Positions 16,383 through 24,086 of a stretch of 64,000 bases of DNA are shown piece after piece; within the stretch, counting starts at the first letter, position 1, and the number at the start of each line of letters is the position of its first letter. The notes under the pieces were generated by a model. That model did not search any database. It was not told the DNA's origin and was given only the letters and a program-made list of their open reading frames with translations. The translations under genes and the position numbers were made by a program. This DNA comes from Subtercola sp. Z020 (GTDB lineage: Bacteria; Actinomycetota; Actinomycetes; Actinomycetales; Microbacteriaceae), in the NCBI RefSeq assembly GCF_002931235.1, contig NZ_PSTT01000009.1, forward strand, positions 62,001 through 126,000, in the 5' to 3' direction.

Positions 16383-17240
16383 TCAGTACAGGTCGGCTTT
16401 ACCGGCGGCTTCGAACAGGTCGATCTTGTGGGCGGCGACCTTCTTCATCGCCGCGATGGCGGGCGGCTGAATGGTGTTCGGTTCGCGAAGACCCTTGTTC
16501 TCCAGCTCTGTGCGCATGGCGTCATGGTAGGCCGCCTTGATGTCGCTCGAGATGTTGATCTTGTTGATGCCGTACTTCACGGCCTCGGCGATCTCGGAGT
16601 CGGGGTTGTTCGAGCCGCCGTGCAGCACGAGCGGAATGGGCAGCAGCGCCTTGATCTCCTGCAGCAGGTCGATGCGCAGCTTCGGCTCCAGATCCTGCGG
16701 GTAGAGGCCGTGGCTGGTGCCGATGGCGATGGCCAGGCTGTCGACGCCGGTCTGCTCCACGAAGTCGACGGCCTCAGAGGGCACCGTGTAGATGATCTCC
16801 CCGCCCTCCTCTGCTTCTTCGTCGAGCTTGCCGATGGTGCCGAGCTCGCCCTCTACCGACAGGCCGACGTCGTGGGCGGTGTCGACGACGCGCTTGGTGA
16901 CGGCGACGTTCTCGTCGAACGGGCGCATCGACATGTCGATCATCACCGAGGTGAAGCCGGCCTGGATCGCCGTCAGCATCTGCTCGTACGATCCGCCGTG
17001 GTCCCAGTGGATCGCCACGGGGATGCTCGATTTGTGAGCGCGCTCGCGGATCGCGAGGATGGCCTCGACGCCCAGGTGGCTCACCTCATCCGGGTGGATC
17101 GCGACGATCATCGGCGCGTTCTTCTCTTCGCTGATCTCGAAGAGGCCGTTCATCATGGCGTAGTCACTGACGTTGAACGCCGGGATCGCGAAGTTGTGTT
17201 CGTTCGCGACGGCGAGCAGGTCTTTACCGGTCATCAGCAT
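16383..17240 (-). CDS. Class II (zinc) fructose/tagatose-bisphosphate aldolase family (GatY/KbaY-like)
   Basis: The 285-residue TIM barrel carries the catalytic Asp80 and the zinc ligand His81 (HWDHGG), Glu132 (VEGELG), His177 (GTSHG) and His207 (LHGGSN). The reaction is retro-aldol cleavage of a ketose (bis)phosphate to DHAP plus an aldehyde. Pairing with a kinase and ABC importer points to a tagatose- or fructose-like substrate, but the exact sugar is open. AAGGAG lies 10 nt before the ATG. It is 67 bp downstream of the permease genes. Confidence 0.93.
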   Translation of the reverse strand: MLMTGKDLLAVANEHNFAIPAFNVSDYAMMNGLFEISEEKNAPMIVAIHPDEVSHLGVEAILAIRERAHKSSIPVAIHWDHGGSYEQMLTAIQAGFTSVMIDMSMRPFDENVAVTKRVVDTAHDVGLSVEGELGTIGKLDEEAEEGGEIIYTVPSEAVDFVEQTGVDSLAIAIGTSHGLYPQDLEPKLRIDLLQEIKALLPIPLVLHGGSNNPDSEIAEAVKYGINKINISSDIKAAYHDAMRTELENKGLREPNTIQPPAIAAMKKVAAHKIDLFEAAGKADLY

Positions 17241-17307
17241 GGTTGGTTGTTCTCCTTGTTGTGGTGGTGCGGGCGGTGGGTCGAAGGGCGCGAGGGATGT
17301 CGCGGGG

Positions 17308-18153
17308 TCAGCTCTTCACGGAACCGGAGGTCAGACCGCCGATGAAGTAGCGCTGGAAGATGAGGAAGAGCAGCAGCACGGGGATGCTGCCCATGATCGA
17401 GATGGCCATCATCTGGTTCCACTCGTAGGAGTTCTGCCCGATCAGGAGCTGGATGCCGACCGGCACCGTGCGCAGGTCGTTGGTTCGGGTCAGCGTCAGG
17501 GCGAACAGGTACTCGTTCCACGAGATCATGAACGTGTAGACGGCCACCGAGACGATGCCGGGCACGGAGATCGGCACCAGGATTCGCCAGAGCGCGGTCC
17601 AGGCTCCCGCGCCGTCGACCTTGACCGCCTCGTCGAGCTCTTTGGGCAGGGTGTTGAAGTACGCCGTCATCATGATGATCGCGTAGGGCAGCGTGAACAC
17701 GATGTAGGTCAGAATGAGGCCCGCGTAGGTGTTGTAGAGCCCGAGCGAGACCATCAGGCCGAAGAACGGAATGATGAGCGCGATCGGCGGCACCGCCTGG
17801 GTGCCGATGATGATGACGTTCATCACCCGCTTGCCGCGGAACTCGTACCGGCTGAAGGCGTAGGCCGCCATGATGGCGAACAGCACGGTCAGTGCGGTCA
17901 CCGAGAGGGCGACCACGTAGCTGTTGATGAAGAAGCGGATCTCCTCCGGGTCGTTCAGGACCGCGAGGTAGGCGTCGAAGCTGAAACCCTGGGTGATGAT
18001 CTGCGGCGGGTAGGCGAAGATCTCGGTGTTCGTCTTGAAACTGCTGATGAGCATCCAGAACACCGGAAAGCCGGCGAAGACCGCGCCGACCAGCAGGCCG
18101 ACGAGCAGCGCGACGCGGAGCCCGACCTTGCGGGGGGTGGTGATGGTGGACAT
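17308..18153 (-). CDS. CUT1 sugar ABC transporter permease (MalG-type)
   Basis: This 281-residue protein has six hydrophobic segments and the cytoplasmic EAA-loop sequence LDEAVKVDGAGAWTALWRI. The ending GLTSGSVKS is typical of MalG-type subunits. The start at 18153 lies 2 nt past the stop of the partner permease; an earlier in-frame start would run into that gene. It forms the inner-membrane channel with its partner for the sugar bound by the SBP at 19175-20464. Confidence 0.92.
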   Translation of the reverse strand: MSTITTPRKVGLRVALLVGLLVGAVFAGFPVFWMLISSFKTNTEIFAYPPQIITQGFSFDAYLAVLNDPEEIRFFINSYVVALSVTALTVLFAIMAAYAFSRYEFRGKRVMNVIIIGTQAVPPIALIIPFFGLMVSLGLYNTYAGLILTYIVFTLPYAIIMMTAYFNTLPKELDEAVKVDGAGAWTALWRILVPISVPGIVSVAVYTFMISWNEYLFALTLTRTNDLRTVPVGIQLLIGQNSYEWNQMMAISIMGSIPVLLLFLIFQRYFIGGLTSGSVKS

Positions 18154-18155
18154 GG

Positions 18156-19076
18156 TCAGCTCTCCGATCGTTGCGAGCGCACGTAGAAGACAGCGACGAT
18201 GAGCGAGAAGACGAGCACGATCACCGCGCTCGCCGAGGCTGCCGAGAAGTCGAAGCCCGTGAACGCGAGCTTGTAGGTGAAGGTGCTCAGCATCTCGGTG
18301 ACGCTGATCGGGCCGCCACCGGTCGTGAGCCAGATGAGGGCGAACTGCTGCGTCGTCCACAGAACGTCGAGCATGGCCATCGAGATGATGATCGGGCGCA
18401 GTTGGGGCAGCGTCACGTTCAGAAACTGCTGGAACCCGGATGCGCCGTCGACGCGCGCTGCCTCATAGAGGTCGGCGGGTACGCCCTGCAGGCCCGCGAG
18501 GAGGCTGATCATGAAGAACGGGTAGCCGGCCCAGATGTTCATCACGGTCACGGCGAACAGGGCAGAGGCCGGGTCGCCGAACCAGGCGATCGGGCTGCCG
18601 GTGAGGTGCACCGCCTGCAGCAGGTAGTTGATGACGCCCTGCGGGTCGAGCAGCAGTCGCCAGAGCACCGCGATGATGGCGGCCGTGAACAGCCACGGCA
18701 GAATGTAGATGACGCGGAAGACCGCTCGCGGCACCGCACCGATCAGCTTCGAGTTCAGCATCAGCGAGAAGCCGAGCCCGATGAGCAGATGGGCGACGAC
18801 GCTCGTGACGGTGAAGACGAGCGTGTTGAGGGCGGCGTTCCAGAACTCGGGGTCGGTGAGCAGGGTCACATAGTTGGTCAGGCCTGCGAACGACGCGTTC
18901 TTGGTGGTGATGGCCCCGTCTGACACGGAGTAGCTGACGACCAGGATGATCGGAACGACCATCAGGGCGATCAGGAGGATCGCGGTGGGGGCGACGAAGC
19001 CGTAGGGCGCGGTCTTGCCCGCGAGGCGCGCCGACCCGAATCGGGACGAGGTTCGTTTCGCACGCAGAGCTGTCAT
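18156..19076 (-). CDS. CUT1 sugar ABC transporter permease (MalF-type)
   Basis: The 306-residue permease has six predicted helices and the EAA loop YEAARVDGASGFQQFLNVT. MTALRAKR at 19076 is chosen because GGAAAGAAG lies 8 nt upstream; an ATG 11 codons earlier has no such site. The gene is separated from the SBP gene by 98 bp containing a stem-loop at 19107-19145, which probably lowers permease expression relative to the SBP. Confidence 0.92.
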   Translation of the reverse strand: MTALRAKRTSSRFGSARLAGKTAPYGFVAPTAILLIALMVVPIILVVSYSVSDGAITTKNASFAGLTNYVTLLTDPEFWNAALNTLVFTVTSVVAHLLIGLGFSLMLNSKLIGAVPRAVFRVIYILPWLFTAAIIAVLWRLLLDPQGVINYLLQAVHLTGSPIAWFGDPASALFAVTVMNIWAGYPFFMISLLAGLQGVPADLYEAARVDGASGFQQFLNVTLPQLRPIIISMAMLDVLWTTQQFALIWLTTGGGPISVTEMLSTFTYKLAFTGFDFSAASASAVIVLVFSLIVAVFYVRSQRSES

Positions 19077-19106
19077 GTGTGGTGCTTCTTTCCGAGAGGA
19101 GAGGGT

Positions 19107-19145
19107 CACGCCGCATCCGTCATGTGGGGTGGCAGATGCGGCGTG
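19107..19145 (-). repeat. 11-bp stem-loop between SBP and permease genes
   Basis: CACGCCGCATC (19107-19117) and GATGCGGCGTG (19135-19145) are perfect inverted repeats around a 17-nt loop, 30 nt downstream of the SBP stop. A small second hairpin, GGCCT-aga-AGGCC (19172-19184), overlaps that stop codon. Such elements usually stabilise or partly terminate the SBP transcript. Confidence 0.7.
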
Positions 19146-19174
19146 CCCGAACTACAGCGAGTTCTGGGAGGGGC

Positions 19175-20464
19175 CTAGAAGGCCTTCGTCCAGCTCTCCT
19201 GGGTGGTCTTGAGCATGTCGCCCACGCTCTCGTCGCCGTTCAGCGTCTTCTGGAACTCGGTGTCGAAGTCGCGCATCAGCTGGTCTGAGGTGGGCAGGCC
19301 GACGAACTCGTTCGCGGGGTAGCCGGCCTGGTAGATCTTGAACGCCTCCTCGTAGAGGGGGTCGCTGCCGGTGAAGTCGGGCGTCGCCGTGCTGTTGGCC
19401 GGGAAGCCGTGCGCAAGGCTCGAGATGTTCGCGTTGACGTCTTTGCTCATCAGGTACTGCACGAACTTCCACGACTCGGCCTTGTGCTCGGAGTTGTTCG
19501 ACACACCGATGCCCCACGAGGCGAAGGGGATGCCGCGCTTGCCGGTGTAACCGTCGGTCGCCGGGATGGCGGAGATGCTGAACTTCAGGTTGGGGTTGGC
19601 GTCGCGGATGGTGGTGATGTGCGCGAGGGAGTCGACCATCATCCCGACCTGCCCATTGGTGAACTGGGTCACCTTGTCGGGCTCCTGCAGGGTGAAGGTA
19701 CCGTCGGCGACCACCTTGGCGTCGTAGAGCGACTTCACGTAGTCGACGGCGCTCGTGACACCGTCGTTGGTGAGGTCGGGCTTGCCGTCTTTCAGCATGC
19801 TGCCGCCCGAGGCCCAGAGCCACGACATGACATCGTTCTGCACGCCGTTGGGGTTGGTGGTTCCGAGGGGGAGGATCCAGCCCTTCGCCGAGGTCTTCTC
19901 GGTGATCGCCTTCGCGTCGGCCAGGAACTCGTCGCGGGTGGCCGGGGGCGTAGTGACGCCGGCCTGGGCGAGCAGCTCGTCGTTCGTGAAGAGCGGGTAG
20001 ACGAAGTTGACCACGGGAATGGCGTAGGTCGAGCCCTCGATCTGCACCTGGCTCGAGAGCTGGCTGTCGTCGTAGTTCGACGACTTCATCTCGTCGCTGA
20101 GGTTGTCGAGGGCGCCCTGCTTGACCAGGTTGTTCACCCACGCCCCATCGAGGCCGACGACGTCGGCGAGGGTGCCGGAGACGCCGGCCGTCGTCGTCTG
20201 GTCCTGCAGGGAGGAATAGGGCTGGGTGAGGAGCTTGACGGTGATGTTCGGGTTCTCGGCCTGGAAGCCGTCGACGATCTTCTGGAGGTCGCCGTCGGGG
20301 AGCTCGGAGCCCCACCACTGCGAGAACTCGATCGTCACCTTGCCGTCTGCGCTGGTGGAGCTGCCGCTGCTGCTGCAGCCGGCGGTGAGAAGGACTGCGG
20401 TCGTCGCGAGGGCCAGCCCTGCGAGCGTGACCCGACGGCCTCGAGCAACGTTGCTCATGTTCAT
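19175..20464 (-). CDS. CUT1 sugar-binding lipoprotein
   Basis: The signal peptide ends in a lipobox (LLTAGC, Cys30) followed by a Ser-rich linker and a ~390-residue family 1 solute-binding domain (VTIEFSQWWG at its start, SWKFVQYLMS near the C-terminus). It captures the sugar outside the cell for the two downstream permeases. The frame offers ATG at 20464 or two codons later; the second has GGA 5 nt upstream. It is the first gene of the aldolase/kinase operon and is divergent from the DeoR regulator. Confidence 0.92.
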   Translation of the reverse strand: MNMSNVARGRRVTLAGLALATTAVLLTAGCSSSGSSTSADGKVTIEFSQWWGSELPDGDLQKIVDGFQAENPNITVKLLTQPYSSLQDQTTTAGVSGTLADVVGLDGAWVNNLVKQGALDNLSDEMKSSNYDDSQLSSQVQIEGSTYAIPVVNFVYPLFTNDELLAQAGVTTPPATRDEFLADAKAITEKTSAKGWILPLGTTNPNGVQNDVMSWLWASGGSMLKDGKPDLTNDGVTSAVDYVKSLYDAKVVADGTFTLQEPDKVTQFTNGQVGMMVDSLAHITTIRDANPNLKFSISAIPATDGYTGKRGIPFASWGIGVSNNSEHKAESWKFVQYLMSKDVNANISSLAHGFPANSTATPDFTGSDPLYEEAFKIYQAGYPANEFVGLPTSDQLMRDFDTEFQKTLNGDESVGDMLKTTQESWTKAF

Positions 20465-20505
20465 CCAATCTTCGGTGATTGCTGAGTATTACGGGAATGT
20501 GCTGT

Positions 20506-20611
20506 TTTGTGCGCTTATGCGCGTGCTCAGATGCTAATACGCGGATGGTTTCGCGTCAATACGGAAAATCATGCACGATCGCTGATGCATTCGCGAAGAT
20601 AAGCGCAGAAA
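20506..20611. promoter_or_regulatory. Paired inverted operator elements (DeoR-type) flanking the divergent promoters
   Basis: TTTGTGCGCTT (20506-20516) and AAGCGCAGAAA (20601-20611) are inverted copies of each other (10 of 11 positions). One lies downstream of the SBP promoter and the other upstream of the DeoR gene. The left copy also continues into a local palindrome, GCGC-ttat-GCGC. The spacing would suit looping by a DeoR tetramer or octamer. Confidence 0.55.
20531..20559 (-). promoter_or_regulatory. Promoter of the sugar/aldolase operon
   Basis: Read on the minus strand, a -35 TTGACG (20559-20554) and a -10 TAGCAT (20536-20531) are 17 bp apart. Transcription would start near 20524 and run through the downstream operator half at 20506-20516. 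Confidence 0.7.
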
Positions 20612-20648
20612 GACGCGGCGCCCGTGCCCCGTCTGGTAGAAATGAGCC

Positions 20649-21488
20649 GTGGGTGATGATGGAGAACTGGGGAACACGGCGCAGCCGGTGCGGCTGCCGG
20701 CCGGGCGGAAGGCCGAGATAGCCGCCTATGTGGCCGAGGTCGAGCAGGTCACGGTCGCCGTGCTCTCCCGGCGGTTCGGGGTCTCTTCAGACACCGTGCG
20801 CCGCGATCTCGACCAACTGGCGGCCGACGGAATCCTGGTGCGCACCCACGGCGGCGCCGTGAGCCGGTCGGCCATGATCGTCACCGAGAAGAAACTCGAC
20901 GTGCGCATGCAGCTGCACACCTCGGCCAAGGAGAAGATCGGTGCGCTCGCGGCGACCCTGGTCGACGATGCCTCGGTGATCATGCTGAACGCCGGCACGA
21001 CGTGCCTGGCGCTGGCCCGGCACCTCGGCAACCACCGCGAGCTCACCATCGCCACCAACAACCTGCGCATTCCCGCCGAGGTGTCGCCGAAGGCGGTCAA
21101 CGACCTCTACCTCTTCGGTGGCGCGGTGCGCCTGGCCGGCCAGTCGACGGTCGGCCCGGTGAGCTTTCGGGTGACGGGGCGAACGAGCGACCTCGAGCTG
21201 CGGTGCGACCTAGCCCTCATCTCGGTGGGCGCCGTCTCGGCCGACGGCGGCTACTCGACCAGCAACGTCAGTGAGGCGGTGATGATGGGGGAGATGATCG
21301 CCCGGGCGTCACGCGTGGCGATCCTGGCCGACTCGTCGAAGTTCGGCGCGCCCCTGTTCGCGCAGGTCGCAGCGCTCGGCGCCGCGGACTACCTGGTCAC
21401 CGACAAGGAGCCCCCGCCCGAGCTCGCCGACGCCCTGCAGCGCCACGGCGTGCGCGTGCTGCTTCCCTCGGCCGAGCCGCCGGCCTGA
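20649..21488 (+). CDS. DeoR-family transcriptional repressor
   Basis: Residues ~20-75 are the DeoR helix-turn-helix (VTVAVLSRRFGVSSDTVRRD, then LVRTHGGA). The C-terminal domain has the sugar-phosphate isomerase-like signatures MLNAGTTCLALARHL and ILADSSKFG. Proteins of this family repress sugar operons and respond to phosphorylated sugars. It is divergent from the ABC/aldolase/kinase operon and should control it, with the kinase product a natural inducer candidate. The start is GTG with a weak ribosome site. Confidence 0.92.
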   Translation: MGDDGELGNTAQPVRLPAGRKAEIAAYVAEVEQVTVAVLSRRFGVSSDTVRRDLDQLAADGILVRTHGGAVSRSAMIVTEKKLDVRMQLHTSAKEKIGALAATLVDDASVIMLNAGTTCLALARHLGNHRELTIATNNLRIPAEVSPKAVNDLYLFGGAVRLAGQSTVGPVSFRVTGRTSDLELRCDLALISVGAVSADGGYSTSNVSEAVMMGEMIARASRVAILADSSKFGAPLFAQVAALGAADYLVTDKEPPPELADALQRHGVRVLLPSAEPPA

Positions 21489-21532
21489 CGCGCTCGCGCT
21501 GACGCTCTCGCGCACATCTATTCCGTTGGCGG

Positions 21533-21538
21533 TATAGT
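21533..21538 (+). promoter_or_regulatory. -10 box for a probably leaderless transcript
   Basis: TATAGT is followed by 8 nt and then the GTG at 21547, so transcription would begin at or one base before the start codon. No ribosome site precedes the GTG. No good -35 is visible, as is common for leaderless actinobacterial promoters. Confidence 0.55.
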
Positions 21539-21546
21539 TGTGTACT

Positions 21547-22191
21547 GTGCCTGAGGAGAGTGTGGCGGACTATGCCGAGCGGGAGGGGATCTCCGAGCGC
21601 CGGGTGCGAGCGCTGATTCGCGACGGAAAACTCTCCGCGAGGCTGGTCGGCCGGCAGTGGCTCATCGATCAGGCCTCTGTGCACCGACCAGCGTCGAGTC
21701 GGCCACTCAGTGCACAGATGGGCATCGGCCTCATCGCCGCTCTCTCGGGTCAGTCCGTGCCCGGGATGTCAGCCCCCCAACGCCGTCGCCTGCGCATCTA
21801 CCTCTCGGAACTGCGCGGTGCCACTGATCCAGACCGCGTCCTCTCAGCCTGGATACCACAACGCCCTCCGCTGCAGTTGTCTGTGGCACCATCAGACCTC
21901 GACGACCTCGGCAGAGACGCGCGAATCACCAGGACCGGCTTCAGCGATCCGCGAGCCCGTGTCGCCGCGGCGGGGCAACTCGAAGTTCGTGTCGCCGAAG
22001 CCGACCTGAACGATCTGCAACGCGAATATCTTCTGCGTCCGTCTGACCGGCCCAATGTCTTCGTGCATGTCGACGACAGGGCGTCGTCGGCGCCGGTGCC
22101 CCTCGGACTGCTGCTCGTCGACCTCGCGCACCACCCTGGGGTGCGCGAGCGTTCGCGTGTCGCCGACCTTCTGAAGGAGATGTCGCCGTGA
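21547..22191 (+). CDS. Excisionase-type HTH protein, candidate antitoxin/regulator of the adjacent nucleotidyltransferase-like gene
   Basis: The first ~45 residues resemble a MerR/excisionase-type helix-turn-helix (VADYAEREGISERRVRALIR, then LVGRQWLID). The remaining ~165 residues match nothing I recognise. The stop codon overlaps the next start (GTGA), so the two genes are co-translated. A DNA-binding protein followed by a nucleotidyltransferase-fold protein is the layout of AbiE-type toxin-antitoxin pairs (AbiEi regulator, AbiEii toxin). Sequence similarity to AbiEi proper is not evident, so the antitoxin role rests on context. Confidence 0.65.
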   Translation: MPEESVADYAEREGISERRVRALIRDGKLSARLVGRQWLIDQASVHRPASSRPLSAQMGIGLIAALSGQSVPGMSAPQRRRLRIYLSELRGATDPDRVLSAWIPQRPPLQLSVAPSDLDDLGRDARITRTGFSDPRARVAAAGQLEVRVAEADLNDLQREYLLRPSDRPNVFVHVDDRASSAPVPLGLLLVDLAHHPGVRERSRVADLLKEMSP

Positions 22192-22934
22192 CGATCGTCG
22201 CGCCCGCCATGAGTGCGGCACAGGCCGAAGCGTGGTTCGCGCTCTTCGGAATCTACGAGACCCACCCGAGCGGCTGGGCTCTCGTGGGAGGGCAGATGGT
22301 GCACTGCCTCTGCTGGGAGCGCGGAGCGAATCCGCCGCGGCCGACAGAGGATGCCGACGCCGTGCTCGACGTGCGGGCTCACCCCACCATGCTCTACGAC
22401 TTCACTGCTGCACTCCAACGGCTGGGTTTCGAGTCCGCGGGGGAGGCGCCGTCGGTCACAGAGGGTGAGAAAGGGGTGCAGCACCGCTGGGTGAAGGGCA
22501 GTGCGCAGATCGATGTGCTCGTCCCCCGATTCCTGGGGGTGCGCGCCGACAACCGAGTCGGAGTGACCGGAGGCCGCACGATCGCGGCGCCCGGCGGCCA
22601 GGGTGCGCTGAATCGCGCGCAGCCGGTCGAGGTGCAGGTCGCGGGGAGGAGGGGAACGATCATCCGCCCCACCCTGCAGGGTGCCCTGGTCGCCAAATCG
22701 TCGGCGCTTCTCATCGGTGAAGGCGCGCGAGGCGACCGCCATCTCAACGATCTGGCCGTACTGGCTTCACTGGTCACCCGGCGGGATGCCGTCGGAAGGG
22801 GCCTCACGCGCACCGAAACGCTGCGGGTGCGCAAAGCTTTGGGCGCGGTTCTCGAACGGCCCGTACTCCATCTCGCTGTCGGCGTCGATGCGGCCACCGT
22901 CGAGGTGGTCCGCGGTCAGTTCGTCGTGGACTGA
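22188..22934 (+). CDS. Nucleotidyltransferase-fold protein, AbiEii-toxin-like
   Basis: The 248-residue protein has the NTase pattern: a glycine pair in ALVGGQMVHCLC, then RPTEDADAVLD (acidic D-x-D-like pair), and a third Asp in AQIDVLVPRF. This resembles minimal nucleotidyltransferases of the AbiEii/AbiGii toxin group. The GTG start overlaps the preceding stop. It is convergent with the NTF2-like gene, 4 bp away. Toxin activity (RNA or nucleotide modification) is inferred. It could also be a non-toxic nucleotidyltransferase. Confidence 0.65.
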   Translation: MTIVAPAMSAAQAEAWFALFGIYETHPSGWALVGGQMVHCLCWERGANPPRPTEDADAVLDVRAHPTMLYDFTAALQRLGFESAGEAPSVTEGEKGVQHRWVKGSAQIDVLVPRFLGVRADNRVGVTGGRTIAAPGGQGALNRAQPVEVQVAGRRGTIIRPTLQGALVAKSSALLIGEGARGDRHLNDLAVLASLVTRRDAVGRGLTRTETLRVRKALGAVLERPVLHLAVGVDAATVEVVRGQFVVD

Positions 22935-22938
22935 GGTG

Positions 22939-23298
22939 TCAGTCGGCGAGCAGCAGCGTGTAGACCTTGGCGATGCGGCCGTCGCGAATGAAGCAGGTGT
23001 CGAAGCCGCGCACGACGGGGGCCTCGCCCTCGGGGCCGAGGTTCCAAGCGAGATAGCCCATGTCGTGGTTTGCGTAGATGGGGCCGGCCGGCGAGAAGGT
23101 GAAGCCGGGGGCGCCGGCGAGCAGCCGGCCCGCCTTCGCGTCGAGCGCGTCGTAGCCCTCGACGACCTCGTCGGGGTCGAGGAAGACGACGTCTTCGGTG
23201 TAGGTGCGCTCGATGGCGGCGCGGCGGAGCGCCGGGTCGCGCTGGCCGAACACCTCGAGCAGGTTGGCGGTCATCAGGTCTTCTGTGCTGGCGGTCAT
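22939..23298 (-). CDS. SnoaL/NTF2-like small protein
   Basis: The 119-residue protein fits an NTF2-like cone fold: an N-terminal helix pair (LLEVFGQRDPALRRAAIERT), YTEDVVFLDPDEVVEGYDAL, and a C-terminal GFDTCFIRDGRIAKVYTLL strand pair. SnoaL-like members are isomerases, cyclases or ligand-binding proteins. GAAAGG lies 7 nt before the ATG at 23298. Five 14-bp tandem repeats lie immediately upstream. The function is unknown. Confidence 0.82.
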   Translation of the reverse strand: MTASTEDLMTANLLEVFGQRDPALRRAAIERTYTEDVVFLDPDEVVEGYDALDAKAGRLLAGAPGFTFSPAGPIYANHDMGYLAWNLGPEGEAPVVRGFDTCFIRDGRIAKVYTLLLAD

Positions 23299-23309
23299 CG
23301 GCGTGCCTT

Positions 23310-23379
23310 TCGTCGTGCACGGGTCGTCGTGCAGAGGTCGTCGTGCATAGGTCGTCGTGCAGGGGTCGTGATGCACAGT
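23310..23379. repeat. Five 14-bp tandem repeats
   Basis: The unit TCGTCGTGCANRGG occurs at 23310, 23324, 23338 and 23352, with a diverged fifth copy at 23366-23379. Fourteen bases is not a whole number of codons or helical turns. The array lies in the divergent region upstream of the NTF2-like gene and ends within the palindrome that follows. Regulatory binding array or slippage product are both possible. Confidence 0.85.
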
Positions 23380-23398
23380 ATGCCGCCTTGGCATACTG
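23376..23398. promoter_or_regulatory. Perfect 9-bp inverted repeat, candidate operator
   Basis: CAGTATGCC (23376-23384) and GGCATACTG (23390-23398) are exact inverted repeats with a 5-bp spacer. The right arm contains a -10-like CATACT, 6 bp before the ATG at 23404, so a bound repressor would block that promoter. No cognate regulator gene is adjacent. Confidence 0.7.
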
Positions 23399-23403
23399 GA
23401 TGG

Positions 23404-24081
23404 ATGATCTTCCGACCGGCATCCCGTTCCCTCCGCCCGGCTCCTGCACGAGGCGCCGGCCGGCGCGCGGCGGTGGTCGTGGCGCTCGCCGCGTCGGTCG
23501 TGGTGCTCGCCGGGTGCTCGTCGAGTGGACTGAGCGCCCGGGAGGAGTCCCTCGGCGGGCCGTCGCCGGCACCTGCGACGAACATGCCCGACGCCGCCGC
23601 GCTCACCCCGGCCGGCACGGTGGTTCCGGCCGGCGAGTGGGCCGTCGTGCAGATCACCGACTCCACCTCGACCCCTCCCGTCAGCACGATCGCCATCCGC
23701 TCGGGCGCGATGCGTCAGGGCGATGCGGATGATCTCGCCGACGTCAAGGTTCTGAACGGTACGAGCGACAGCACCGCCGGAACGCCCTTCTACGTGAACT
23801 ATTCCTGGGTGCTGCTGGAGGGCTCGGAGTTCTCCAGCCCGGTGCAGCGCGTCTCGACTCTCGACTCCGCGACCGGCGACACCGGCAGCACCCTGCTCGT
23901 TCCCGACGACTACGAGAAGTGCACCGACCCCACGACCGGCCAGTTCGACAACGACAACGTCATCAATGTGCTCTGCTCGGTCAGTGTCTACACCGGCGGG
24001 AATGTGCCCGACCGGCTGGTGATCGACGGTGACCCGAAGGACTACACGGGCGCCAAGGCCGTTCAGCTCGCGATCGGTTGA
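23404..24081 (+). CDS. Putative secreted lipoprotein of unknown function
   Basis: The signal peptide has an Arg-rich n-region, a hydrophobic core and a lipobox VVLAGC (Cys38). The mature ~188 residues are Ser/Thr/Asp-rich with beta-type patterning (WAVVQITDS, FYVNYSWVLLEGSEF, LLVPDDYEKC, VINVLCSVSVYTGG) and two spaced cysteines (EKCTD, VLCSV) that could pair. ATG at 23404 is preferred; translation may be leaderless from the -10-like CATACT. No family was recognised. Confidence 0.72.
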   Translation: MIFRPASRSLRPAPARGAGRRAAVVVALAASVVVLAGCSSSGLSAREESLGGPSPAPATNMPDAAALTPAGTVVPAGEWAVVQITDSTSTPPVSTIAIRSGAMRQGDADDLADVKVLNGTSDSTAGTPFYVNYSWVLLEGSEFSSPVQRVSTLDSATGDTGSTLLVPDDYEKCTDPTTGQFDNDNVINVLCSVSVYTGGNVPDRLVIDGDPKDYTGAKAVQLAIG

Positions 24082-24086
24082 GCGTC

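Noticed and set aside
20511-20521. GCGCttatGCGC as a stand-alone operator
   Set aside because: GC-rich 4-bp half-sites are common at this base composition; the longer inverted pair at 20506/20601 explains the sequence better.
23310-23379. CRISPR array
   Set aside because: Repeat units are contiguous 14-mers with no spacers and no cas genes nearby.
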